Assembly (NCBI GenBank): GCA_003024985.2 | Contig: PXIH01S0005685.1 | Source: Euperipatoides rowelli | Taxonomy: Eukaryota; Onychophora; Udeonychophora; Euonychophora; Peripatopsidae | Length of the DNA: 20,119 nt | Strand: one strand, 5' to 3' | Part shown: positions 1-11,900 of the stretch, piece after piece | How the letters are laid out: each line of letters opens with the position of its first letter | Numbering within the stretch: position 1 is the stretch's first letter | The notes under the pieces: generated by a model | What the model was told of the DNA's origin: nothing | What the model saw: only the letters and a program-made list of their open reading frames with translations | Database searches by the model: none | Program-made: the position numbers and the translations under genes

Positions 1-1054
1 TACAATATGCTGTTTAGGGATTATGAATTTTTAATGCAAATATTTATGAAAATGCTGACAAGGCACAAGTTGAATTTATCAAAAACAGTTACTATTTAAA
101 ATAATCGAGCAGAAAATAAAATTCAAGATGACTGTTTTGTAAAACAATAATGAAGTAACTTAACTTAGTAAACAATTTAGTAAACAACTAGGCATAAGGC
201 TATCAATATATTTAAAAAATATCTAACATTATTACAAAAAATGAATAAAACCTATTATTATTTTTTTTTAACTTTTAATAGAAAAATTATCATAAGTTTT
301 TTAAAAAGATTGGTTGGAATAAAATAAAAAGACGCAACATGTGTTTTTCTGTCGGATCGCACTTAGTAAAAACTATTGAATAAAACATGTTTAATAAAGC
401 AAAGTAGAATTTATTAAAGTTGAATCAATTAAATTTATCAATATACTGAATTTTTAACACAAGATAAAAATAAAAAGATACTTTGCAGAATATTAGGCTA
501 TAATCTAAATCTCCAAAGATCAAAATACACTGCAGCATGATAGTGAAGAATTCTGTGTGAAGTCGCATATTAATAAAAGGACAATTACTCCACATTTATT
601 GGCTGTTAAAGCAAGCCATAATTCAACTGACCAATAAGGTTTCATATTTAAATATTTTGTTGATATTGAAAATAATTTTCAGAAAATAGCCTTTGTTAGT
701 CTGGATTTTATTGATTGAAGGTTATTACAATGTCTATTTTAGCCGATTTGTCTCATTAATGGGCGCTTTAATTAATTTTTAGAAATAAACCACATGTTTT
801 TATCTTAATTAACAGTGGAGATATTCGTATTCAAAGTTATGGTTTTCAAGTAATTTTCTTAACCCTTTCCACTCCACCTATTTTCCGAAAATGTGGCTAC
901 TACTACTCCACACACCCAAAAAAAAAATCGTTTTTTTTTTTTAAATTTCGTTTAGAAAAGAAAAAAATTTTAAAATGGTTTACATGAATATCTAATGATT
1001 TTTTTTGCACATATGCAGGGATAATTAGGCCTATGTATAGNAAAAAAAATAATT

Positions 1055-1190
1055 TGAGATAATTGAAGACCAATCTTTTCATAAACTTTGAAAGCTTTTA
1101 TAAATAAAATTTAAGCAATTTTGAACAAAATATTGAATATCAAAAATGAAAGGCATAATGTCGGTAATCTACCGTAGTTGGAGTGCAACT
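1055..1190. repeat. Internal MITE direct repeat, copy 1 (136 bp)
   Basis: Starts tgagataattgaagacc and ends gttggagtgcaact. By eye it differs from copy 2 at only 4 of 136 positions with no length difference. It contains the small palindrome cggta-atc-taccg followed by agttg-gagtg-caact, two potential hairpins. Confidence 0.9.
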
Positions 1191-1260
1191 TAATTATCAT
1201 TGAATTTTTTTTTTTTTTTTTTTAATAAAAAAAATATTTTTTTTTTAAAAAAATATATTT

Positions 1261-1396
1261 TGGGATAACTGAAGACCAATCTTTTCATTAACTTTGAAAG
1301 CTTTTATAAATAAAATTGAAGCAATTTTGAACAAAATATTGAATATCAAAAATGAAAGGCATAATGTCGGTAATCTACCGTAGTTGGAGTGCAACT
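1261..1396. repeat. Internal MITE direct repeat, copy 2 (136 bp)
   Basis: Starts tgggataactgaagacc and ends gttggagtgcaact, 206 bp after copy 1. A T/A-rich spacer (about 1203-1260) separates the copies. The last 70 or so bases are identical to copy 1. Confidence 0.9.
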
Positions 1397-1989
1397 GCAT
1401 AATTATAAATGTCCGTGTATTATACCGGATATGGAGTGGAAAGGGTTAAATTAATTTAATTAATAAATACTTTATTTTGGGCATAATAAATGCACTATTC
1501 TTGTTAAGTTTGATTTGATTTTGCTAAAAATAAAAAGAGATTTTAAATACTGTATGTCAAAATCTAAAAATCGTTATTTTGATGCATTTTTTGGTCATTT
1601 CCTGACCGTATACCACCTTAATAGATTAATAGACATTTAAAGTAAAACCTTCCTTCTTGGAAAAAAAAAATAGGTATAACTTTATACAGCCTCGGAAATA
1701 GTTGCACATTATAAGTTTTATGTGATATTTTCAACAGTCTTTGTTTAAAGTTTTCTGAAGCATTTTAATTAATTGGATTAAAGTAGTTATTGCATAGTAG
1801 CATTTCTAAGAAGCTACAAAATATTTTTTTTAATTAAAAAAAAAATTAAATTTTACAAAATTTTGTACACAACTTTTTTTTATTACCGTATATTTAAATT
1901 ATTGAATTATTTTAAACATTAAAATATTAAAAAAAAACCCAGCAACTTAAAATAAAATAAAAAATTAAAAATAAAAAAATAAATAATAC

Positions 1990-2952
1990 CTTGTCAATAA
2001 ATTCTGCTAATTCCAACTGTTGAACCATTTTAGAATTAATATATTCAGTATGTTTATTAATCGATTCTTTAAATCTTTCACATGTCAATAGATATTCGGT
2101 TAAACCGGAAGAAACATCATCCAAAAGATCTCCTCTCTGTTTACAAACGTCAGAAATTTTCTCAAATTTATTATTGACATCATCGATTTTAGTTTTAATA
2201 GTCTGGGCAACTTCAGGAGGACTGCTTTGAATGAGAAACTGGGCAGACTGGTTTACAGTTGTAACACCAATCTTGTGATTATCAACATCGGACTGTAATA
2301 ATTTGTAATCTTGAATTTGATCATTAAGTTGATCCTTGTTTAGACTTACAGGTTTTAATATACTCACAGTAGTTTCTACCTCTTTTAACCAATTCAATAA
2401 GCTGTTCATACCTTCCTGAACACCTTGAGACTGTACCAACATGGTTTGTAATGTGTTATTCCTTTCAGTTACTGTTGTGTTCATTAGTTCATAACGATCA
2501 TCTAAATCATCCAGATCCCGGTCCAGATTTTCTTTATGAATAGAATAAGTGTCTGTTTCTTTCAATTCAGTCATAAGAGAATTTCCACTCTGTCGAGCGA
2601 TATCTAACAATTTACCCTGGCTTATGAGATTACCATACAAAGTTTTAGTTTGATTCAAATGATCTTGAATAACTTTGGGATCAGCAGCTAAAGATTCTGA
2701 TAAGATTTTCTTAGATTCATCCTCAGTTTCATTTATCCAGATTGTGGCTTTAGTAAAAGCATCGGTATAATTCTTGTTTTTATCAAGAATAACTGCTACT
2801 TTGTCTGAAAGTTTAGTGGTTTTCAGTTGAATATCTTGATACTTATCAGTAACTTGGGAAAGTTTGTGCTTTACTTCACTTGGGCCAGGTTCAACTGGTG
2901 GCAATGGCTTGGGTAATTTTGACCGATATGTATTTAGATTTTCTAAATAATC
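1990..2952 (-). CDS. MACF1: Spectraplakin rod exon, about three spectrin repeats
   Basis: A 963-nt (321-codon) exon, phase 0/0, acceptor TTTATAG (AG at 2954-2953) and donor GACAAG|GTATTA (G at 1989). It opens DYLENLNTYRSKLPKPLPPV, a proline-rich insert, then returns to heptad-rich helix. Two helix-A tryptophans are visible: ATIWINETED at residue 72 and LLNWLKEVET at residue 188, 116 residues apart. The distance to the Trp before the insert is longer (129), matching the extra proline-rich loop. It ends LELAEFIDK at the donor; the frame then runs into intron sequence, giving a false C terminus to 1927. The next rod exon lies outside the window. Confidence 0.94.
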
Positions 2953-5900
2953 CTATAAATAAAATAATAAGCTAAACCATTATTTTAAGGAAAAAATATA
3001 TACAGTAGATAAAATTTCTTCAAATTTTAGATTTTTTAGTTAACAGTGTATCTAATTATGTTAAATTTGTTTACCTTAGCAACATCTCTGAATTTTTGAG
3101 CAGCCATGGTTATAAACCTTAAATCAGCCTGATGTGAAACAACATCCCCATTGAATATCTATCAACAAAAAAAATATATTAAACAATCAAATGCAAAAAA
3201 CTAAATTTTTAAGATGAAAAAAAAAAAAAAAATGAAGCAATTTATTATTTAAATTCACAGCATAAAATTAATTTCTCCATTACCTTTTGTGAGTCATTCA
3301 ATTCTTTCAGAGTATTTAAATTCCCAATTTTGTCTTCATTCATCTTTAAATCTTTCTGTGCATTATCATTCCAAATCAAGAAAGTAGTTAGCTCTCCTTC
3401 AAACTTCTCTAATTCCTCAAAGCTCCGCTGAACACTTTTAAGTGAGCTTTCAATGTGAGCTGTAGCAAGATCATAACGGGATTGGGTATCTTCATGTCTT
3501 TCCTGTAATTCAGATAATTCCTCTGGAGAAAGTATTGTAATGCCCTCTTGTTGAACTTGTTCTATTTGTTGAATGCATTTAGTAATATCCTGCTGATGAA
3601 CCATCGTATCTTCCAAAAGATTCTAGAATTAAAAAAAGTAGTATATACAAGACTTGCGGTTATTTTTTTTTAAATTCTATAAAAATTTTTCTAAAAAGAT
3701 GATTTGCGTATTTCTACAACTATTTTTAATAGAATATACAGTAATTTAAAAAAAAAAAAATAGAGAAAAAAATACACACTAAAAAAAAAGGTTAATTAAT
3801 GGCAGTTCTTATAAGAAATCATACATCTAGATACCATATCACTAGTCAAATAAAATAAAGAGAAATAGTTCAAATAGAAAATACTATGGATGGCAAATGA
3901 ACTAAGAGATTTTCAAGAGATTACAGTTGCATGAAAGTAAGGTAGATAAGTTTATTAATGATCCATAAATAATAATGCTCTCCAATCAAAGTAAAATAAA
4001 CAGAATTGACTGAGGAGTTGTGAAAAAAAAAAAGATTAGGATAAATTTATTAATCTTAAGTTCCTGCCAATATTTGTTTCTTTGAAATAATTAATAAAAT
4101 ACTCAAGATTATGATAGTGGTAATGATAATACTATGAATTAAATCCACATATTTAAAATTTTTAACTACCGTATTTATAGAAATTCTATTAAACTATCTA
4201 GCTTTCATATGAACAAAAACGAAAAAAGTTTTTTAATAAATAAATATTTTAAAAATATTGTTAATAATAATAAACAAATTAATACTTGTTTTCAGAACTT
4301 ACAGTATATTTGCACCGTAGTTTACTTTAGCTTTAAGTGTTTTATATTATTAAAAAAAAGCTAATTATTTATAGGGCTAAGGAAAGCGACATTAATGAAA
4401 GCATAAAAAAATTCAAAGTGATAGTTAAAAATAAAAAGATTTTTTAAAAAAAAATTCTATGACAGAATTTTTGAATTTACTGCTTATTGGAAATGTATTA
4501 AAAAAATAGTGGCAAACATGATTACAATGGTTTTACAACATGGAAAAAGATCCCGACTTACTCTGAAAGCACTCAACTGTTGCTCTATTTCAATAGTAGT
4601 TTCCTTCACGGGACCTTGCTCAGCTACCATTTTTTCAACTTTGAAAATCCAGGTCAAAAGATTCTCAACTTCATCAGTACATTGTCTATACTTTTCTTCA
4701 ACTAAAGACTAAAAAAATACAAATTGAAAAAAAAACAAAAACAAATAAATCTGTTTAAGGATAAATAAAATAATTGTCATAATATTTATATTTTTTAAAT
4801 GAGTTAGTGATCAAGCTAGAGCATGCAATAATGAACCTTCACCAATGAAAATTTGCCCATGTTATGGCAGAATTCTGTCATGGAGTTAGTTATTATTGTG
4901 TGAGACATGACAGGGAAAAGATTGAGACAAGGTAAGAGACAAGGCCAAGAATCTTCCCAAGGGACAAATTTGTAAATTTTACCCTAAATTCTGCTGCAAA
5001 TATAAAACCTTCAGAGACAGCTTGTTGCAAAGTTATTTTTCTTCCTGTAGCAGCATTCCAAAGAACAGAAGTTTCTGAATCCATAATACCAGCATCTATA
5101 GACTTCTCAAGAGTAATAATGGCTCCAGTTTTCGGATCTTTGATGACTGTCTTACTAGCATCAATAATACCAGCATTAATGGCTTTCTGCAAAGACAACT
5201 GTTCACCAGTAAATGGATTAATAATCTTATCACTATTGCTGTCAAAGAGACCATATTCAATAATATCTGTTAATGTCATTGCTCGATTTTTAGTGATAAA
5301 AAGTCCCTGCTCAAGAGCTGCTCGAATACTCAGTAATTGCCCAGTAATGGTATCATGAATGAAACTTTTTTCAGTATCAATTAAACCTTTATCAATAGCA
5401 TCACGAAGAGTTAAAACATACTTTGTTTTTGTATCTTTTATTAGGATACAATCAATGTCTAAAAGCCCCATTTGAATAATCTGCGATAAAGTTAAGGTTT
5501 CACCGGATATAGGATCAATAAATAGACCATGTTCAAAATTAATTAGTCCACGCTCCAACCATATATCCAATGACATTGGTTCACGCAAAAAAATAACAGT
5601 ACCTTGATCAAAAACAATCATCAGAGACTTGGCTTTTCCACTGTTAGGATCTAATACTATTTTTTTCTTAATATCAATTAAGCCTTCTTTCAAACATTGT
5701 TTCAATGTCTTATACTGGAAAAGCTGAGGGTCACGAACTACAGCTGATTCAGGGTCAATCAATTCTGCAAGTAAAGCTTCTTCTAGTGTGCACAATGCAA
5801 GAGTCCGTGGATCTTTAAATGTATCATTTTGGAAATCAATATAATCATTTTTGACAGCCTGTTCAAAACTAATAGCTCTTTCTGTTGTAATAAGATAGCC

Positions 5901-8900
5901 TTTCTCAAATGCGGTGATATAAGAAATGGGTTGACCAGTGATAGGATCAGTCAAAGTTCCTTTCTCGACATGGATTAAACCTTTTTCAATAGCTCGTCGA
6001 ACAGATAAAAGATTTTTGGATTTAAGGTCCGTGAATGCAGTGGTCAAATTATCAATTAATCCAAATTCAATGGCTTTAGCTAAATTCAACTGATCCCCAA
6101 TGATGGGATCAATAAACTTAGATGTTTGACAATTATAAAGTTTCTGTTTTAAAGCCTCCTCCATTTTCATAGGTTTCTCACCAGGAACTATCAAACATCT
6201 TTCTAATGCAATGGTTAATGAGAATTTCTCTTTTGTTTTAAAACTAACATAGAGACCATTTTGTGAATCGATAATCCCACAAGTAATAGCTTCAGGTAGT
6301 TTCAAAAAAGTACCAGAATCATCATTTCTAATGACAGATGTCTCAGAACTAAGAATACCAGCTCGGCAAGCTTCATCTAAAGTCATTTTTAGGCCAAAAC
6401 AAGGATGGGCAACTCTACATGTTTCAGGGTCATACATTCCAACCTTAATAGCTTCAAATAAACTATACTGCCTATCTAAATCAATAATCATACCTTTTTC
6501 AAAAGCCTCACTTAATGTCATTTTAACACCTGTGACGGGGTCTTTGAAAATTCCAGTTTGTCTATTCACAATTTCTTCACGAGTGATTTCTATTAAAGAT
6601 CTTAATTTTCCTGAATAAGGATCTCTATAGGCAGGTAAATGACAATCCAAAATATTCCTTCTAAAAGCTTCATGTAGACGTATGCTTTTGCCACTAGTGG
6701 GATCCATTATTTTCCCACTATCTTCATGATATAATCCCAGTTTAATTGCTTTCTGAAGAGAAATAGCTGGTTTGCTCTTTAAAATTAAACCCTGTTCAAA
6801 AGCTTCAGCAAAATTTACAATAACACCATTATAATTTTTCATTTTTGCAGTTTTTCCTGAAATAATGCCTTNGGAAATAGCCTGCTTTAGAGTGAATTGT
6901 TTTAATAGTAGATATCTAGTATCACGCACAATAGTAGAATTGCCATCTAATACATGTGCAGCTACAGCCTCTTCCAGAGTAATCCATAAACCTGTATATG
7001 GGTTTAAAAAATTACCTATTTCAACATTATATAGACCAGCCCTAATAGCTTGCTCCACTGATAAGGGACAATTTATTTCAATAATAAGACCTTGATCTAA
7101 AGCTGAAGCAAGATTGATTTTTTTCCCTACTTTAGTAACTTTTATTCTGCCCTCTTTAGCATCAACAATGCCTTTATTTATAGCATCCATCAGAGTTACT
7201 ACCTGCTCTGAGCCTGGATATTTGACAAGAACTGAAGCCTGATCAATAAAGCCTAATTGAAGACCTTGTTCCAGATTGTACTGTTCTGTAGCATTAGAAT
7301 CTACAAATTTTCCAGATTTTGAATCATAAAATTTACTAATAGCTTCAATTAATGACAACTGTTTCTTTTTCATTACAACCATTCCACAATTTAAAGCAGC
7401 CTGAAGGGACATTTCTCCACCACTTGCAGGATCTAAAAGAAGACCTGTATGCAAATTAATAATTCCAACAGAAACAGCTTCAGATAAACTTAAAATATTA
7501 TTTGATCGTGAATCATATACTGCTGGCGTATTACCATTTATTAGTCCCTGTTTTACAGCCTGGTCCAAAGATATTTTTTTAGATGTACACTGATCAATAA
7601 AAAGACCTGTTAGAGTATCATATAATCCCTGCTCAATAGCCTCTTGCAGGGAAAGAGATTCTGGGACAGAAACAATAAACCCTAATTCAACAGCTTTATC
7701 CAATGTCAATTGACCAAATTTATATTTGCCTTGATTGGCATCGATCCATCCTGTTTTAACAGCTTCCCACAAGGTACATACAGATTTTTTTACTGCATCT
7801 TTAACTAAAGTAGACTGTTTATTAATGAAACCACAATTTAGTGCTTCTAATAATGTAATATTCTCCCCCAAAGCCTTGTCTCTTATTAGCCCTGTCTGGG
7901 GATTATACAACCCCTGTCTAACAACATTAACTAATGAAATGCTTGTATGAGAGGTGATTACCATGCCTCTATATAATGCAAGATCTAAAGTAACTATTTG
8001 GCCAGTAGTTGTATCTTTAAACTTTGTAGTTTTGGTATTAAAAAATACAACTTTGTTTTCAATTGCATCTAACAATGATATGAATTCATCATTCTGAGTA
8101 TCTTTAACTTTAGTACAATGTGGATCAATAACCCCGGCCTTTATAGCTTCAAGCAATGTAAATGGAAGACTAGTATTGGGATCTACAAAGTAACCTTTAT
8201 TACAATTATAAATGCCCTGTTTAATAGCTGCTTCTACAGTTAGTGGTGTTTGAGCACATACAATCAAGCTGTTTTGAAAAGCTACGATAAAAGATAAATC
8301 TTTGCCTGTGTCAGAGTCAATGTAAATGTTATTGTGCAATTCAATCATGCCTAATTCTAAAGCTTGGCTGATATTAACAAAATGATCAGATAATGAATCG
8401 CGAATTAAATTAGAATTAGGATCAATTACCTTGTTTTGAATAGCTTGGGCAAGAGGTATTGGTTTCCTAGTTTGAAGATCTGCAACAGTACCATTATCTT
8501 GGTTGTACAACTCAGATTCAAACAAATTCTGCACAGTTAAAGTACTTTCTGGTACATCTCCAGTCACAAGCATTTTTTTGCCTACTGCATCTGCAACAGT
8601 ACCACTATCTTGGCTGTATGGTTCATATTCCATCACATTCTGTATAGTTAAAGCACTTTCTGGCATCGTATTACTAGTTACAATCAAATGTTTTTTCATT
8701 GCATCCATAAATGATATTGTTTGACCAGTTGTTGGATCAATCATTGTGCCCTTATCACCATTAATAATTCCGGCTTCAATTGCTTCAATAACAGATACTT
8801 GGCCACTTGTATTAATATCATTTACAACTAGAGATCCTGGACTAATAAGAAAGCTGTCTACAGCTTCTGAAATAGTTAATTCTTGACCAGTATTTGGATC

Positions 8901-11900
8901 AGTCCATTGTCCTGTGCTATCATCATAGATTTCTAACTTAACAGCTTCTTGGACAGTGAAGGCTTTGGTTGTATCTACAAGTACACCAACATCAAAACCT
9001 TTTTGGAAATGTATATGTTTGTTCTGCGCTGTATCTAAAGCTTTTCCATTTTTTGATTCAATATAGCCATCATCTACAGCTTCAAGAAGTTTCATGAATT
9101 TTTTATTTGCAGTATCTTTGAAGAGAGTGCTTCTTGGATCAATGATGCCACGAGAAATAGCATCTTTCAATTCCAGAAGTTCTCCACTTCTTGGATCAGT
9201 AAATCTACCCGTCTTAATATTATAAATCCCTTTTTCAACTGCATGTCTTAGGGTTATGGGTTTAAGTGCTTTAACTAAATAGCCTTTATTAAGAGCCTGA
9301 ATTAATGTAATTTCTCCCTGAGGACCTCTGAACATAGTGGTATTAATATCAATCAATTTTTCTCGAATGGCTCTATTTAAAGGAATCACCTTACCAGTTT
9401 TGGGGTGTTTAATTAATGAAAATTCAGCATCAATGAAGCCACGATTAATAGCTTCTGAAAGCGTGACTAATTCACCAGTTCTAGGATCTAAAAATTTGCC
9501 AGAGTTAGGGTCATACCAGCCTCGCTTAATAACATCTCTGAGAGCAATAGGTTTATCAGCTGTTATTAACCATCCCCTATCCAAAGCATCTATAAATGAT
9601 ACTTTCTGTTGAGTATTAGGATCAATAAAACGACCTGTCCGTGCATCAATTAATTTTTTTTCAATTGCTTCACTAAGAGAAAGACTATTTCCATTGTTTG
9701 GATCTTTTACAATGGTTGTGTTATTATCGATCATTCCTTTTTTAATAGCTTCAAACAAAGTTAAATCTATCTTGGCTTTAGGATCTCTGAATTTGCCTGT
9801 TCTAGGATTATATAATCCTCTTTCAATGGCTTCAACAATGGACATGGGTTTTGATCCTTCTACAATCCACCCGATACTAAAAGCTTCAGCAAATGACAAC
9901 CTTCTACCAGTTCTTGGATCTACCATTTGTCCAGTGGATCGATCTATTAAAAATTTATCTATTGCTTCTACGACAGGAATTAATTCTCCGGTTCTTAACT
10001 CTTTTATTAAAAGAGAATCTGGATCAATCATTCCTGCAGTCACAGCATCAGCAAATGGTATACCTTCACCTGTATTTGGATTATAAAATGTTCCAGACTG
10101 CAAATCATAAAGTTTTTGTTGCACTAATGAAGCCACAATATGATGAAATAAAGGCAAACTGTCTGATTCTTCTGGTGCATCATCTATTTGTTTGGTTAAA
10201 TCTATTGGCTCTGAATCATCATCTCCAAATGATTCTTCTATATCACTAATTAGCATGACATCATTTGGCCCTTTGATTTCAATAACTGCATTCAAACTAA
10301 CTAAGCTTTGTATTATAGCATCTTGAAGCAACATTCGTTGACCAGATGATGGAATGGTAATGAATATAATATCTGGATCAATCACATCATGGGTAATGGC
10401 ATCTGCCATAGGCATCTGTTCTCCAAGATGAGTTATCTGCCCTGTTTCTAAAAGATTAACCTTTGGAATGTGTTTTTCAGCATCAATCATTTCAATATCA
10501 GAAATATCATCTGAATATTGTAGAATCATTGGCTCCATCAAATCAGTGGGTGCTATTTTCATTACTTTTGCAAAGTGATCTAATTCTTCAGCAGTGTCTG
10601 AATTAATTAATTTTGCTGCAATGGCTTTGTGGAGAGGAATACAACGGCCGGTTTTAGGGTTCAGATAATCACCAGTAGATATATTTAAAATTCCATTATC
10701 AATTGACTCTGATACAGTTAACATTTTATCTGTATTTGGATCTTTTACTATTTTCATATTTATATCAATACCTTTTTGTTGTAATGCTGTAATAAATTTT
10801 TGAGACTTTTCATCAATGGGTGTTTTTTCACTTTTGTCAGTTTTTTCTTTGTGAATAGAAGATCGTTTTTCTGATGGTACTTGATCAATTGATTTTTTAG
10901 TAAATTTATCATGTGGCTCATGAGACTTTTCAAACATCTTTCTTTTTATTTCAAAATTGGTTTTGTTAGACTGATCTTGCAAATCAGAAGGCTTTTTAAA
11001 TGATTGTTTCTGTATTTCAGCATTTTTTGAGTCTATTTCATCTACTGGTTTTTTAAATAGTTTATTATGTGAATCATGTGGCTTAATTGCTGCTTTTTTC
11101 TTTGGTTCACTATTGTCCAATTGAATTTCACTTACTTTTTTACCTGGTTTGTCATGTATTTTTTTTTTACTATCAGATGTGTCAGGATATTTTTTTTCAA
11201 CTAATTCAGCAACACTTCTTTTATTGACAAAAGTTTTTTTGGGTTCAACAGAATTATTTATTTTAGGGGTTTGAGACGCATTATAATTTGGAATTTTTTG
11301 ATCAGNAGCTTTTGACTTTATCTCTAGTTTATGGTCAGAAGCTAACTTTTGGGATTTTACATCAAGACGTTTTGATTTTTCAAAACGGTTATTGTCTAAA
11401 TCCTTAATTGTTTTCAGATCTTTTGGTGAGATTACTGGTGTAATTGTTGACTTATCTTTTTCTCCCATTATTTTATTTCCACGTTGAGCAGGTAATTTTG
11501 AATCTAAAACATTTTTATTAGATTTGGTACGTAAAGAGGAATTTTTTGATGCATCTTTGGATTTTAACTTATTTTTGACTGCTCCTACTGCAGCAGCTCC
11601 TGCAATAAAAGGAGCTGCAACTAATGCAACAGGAGCCCCAATAACAGCCAGGAGCCCAGTTTGGGCTGCTTTCTTAATGGAAATTTTTGAACCACTTTGG
11701 TTAACAAACTTTCCAGATGAAGGATCAATTAAACCGGATTTTAATGCATTTTTGGTAGAAATTACCTGACCAGTCTCAATGTTATAAACTGCCGAATTAC
11801 CATCAATTAGACCATGCTCAACAGCTTCTTCTACTGACATTTTACAACCAGTTTCAGGGTCTTTAATTTTTCCAGATGATTCATCAAATAAACCAGAATC

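Larger units (their letters stand above)
863..1445. mobile_element. piggyBac-like MITE, 583 bp, with TTAA target-site duplications
   Basis: The element is flanked by TTAA at 859-862 and 1446-1449. Its ends are perfect 14-bp inverted repeats, CCCTTTCCACTCCA at the left and the complement at the right (TGGAGTGGAAAGGG), and the similarity weakly extends to a TCCG. TTAA duplication with ends starting CCC is the hallmark of the piggyBac superfamily. It has no coding capacity, so it is a non-autonomous element, sitting in a spectraplakin intron. The interior holds a duplicated 136-bp unit and long poly-A/T runs. Identical ends and TTAA flanks suggest it is not very old. Confidence 0.85.
1..1989 (-). 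other. Spectraplakin intron (5' part), hosting the MITE
   Basis: Begins (minus strand) with GTATTA at 1989 and continues past the window edge. It is A/T-rich with many homopolymer runs. Apart from the piggyBac-like MITE at 863-1445 and a perfect 14-nt palindrome (tacaaaattttgta, 1854-1867), I see nothing in it. No frame on either strand looks coding. Confidence 0.85.

Noticed and set aside
1203-1260. Long T and A runs within the MITE, considered as a retroposon poly-A tail
   Set aside because: They lie between the two internal repeat copies, and the element ends are TTAA-flanked inverted repeats, so a DNA transposon explains the structure better.
1854-1867. Perfect 14-nt palindrome tacaaaattttgta
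   Set aside because: A/T-only core in an A/T-rich intron; no second signal suggests a binding site or element end.
4509-4712. Plus-strand open frame of 67 codons
   Set aside because: It is antisense to the rod exon 4562-4708, which has clear splice sites and an in-frame spectrin-repeat sequence on the minus strand.
4875-4913. 8-bp inverted repeat ctgtcatg ... catgacag near the read-through stop
   Set aside because: Short stem with a 23-nt loop; expected by chance at this length and not extended by further pairing.
5010-9872. Regular 297-nt periodicity, resembling satellite or CRISPR-like repetition
   Set aside because: Copies are diverged in DNA but conserved as protein repeats in one long frame, so this is a protein repeat array and not satellite DNA or a CRISPR array.
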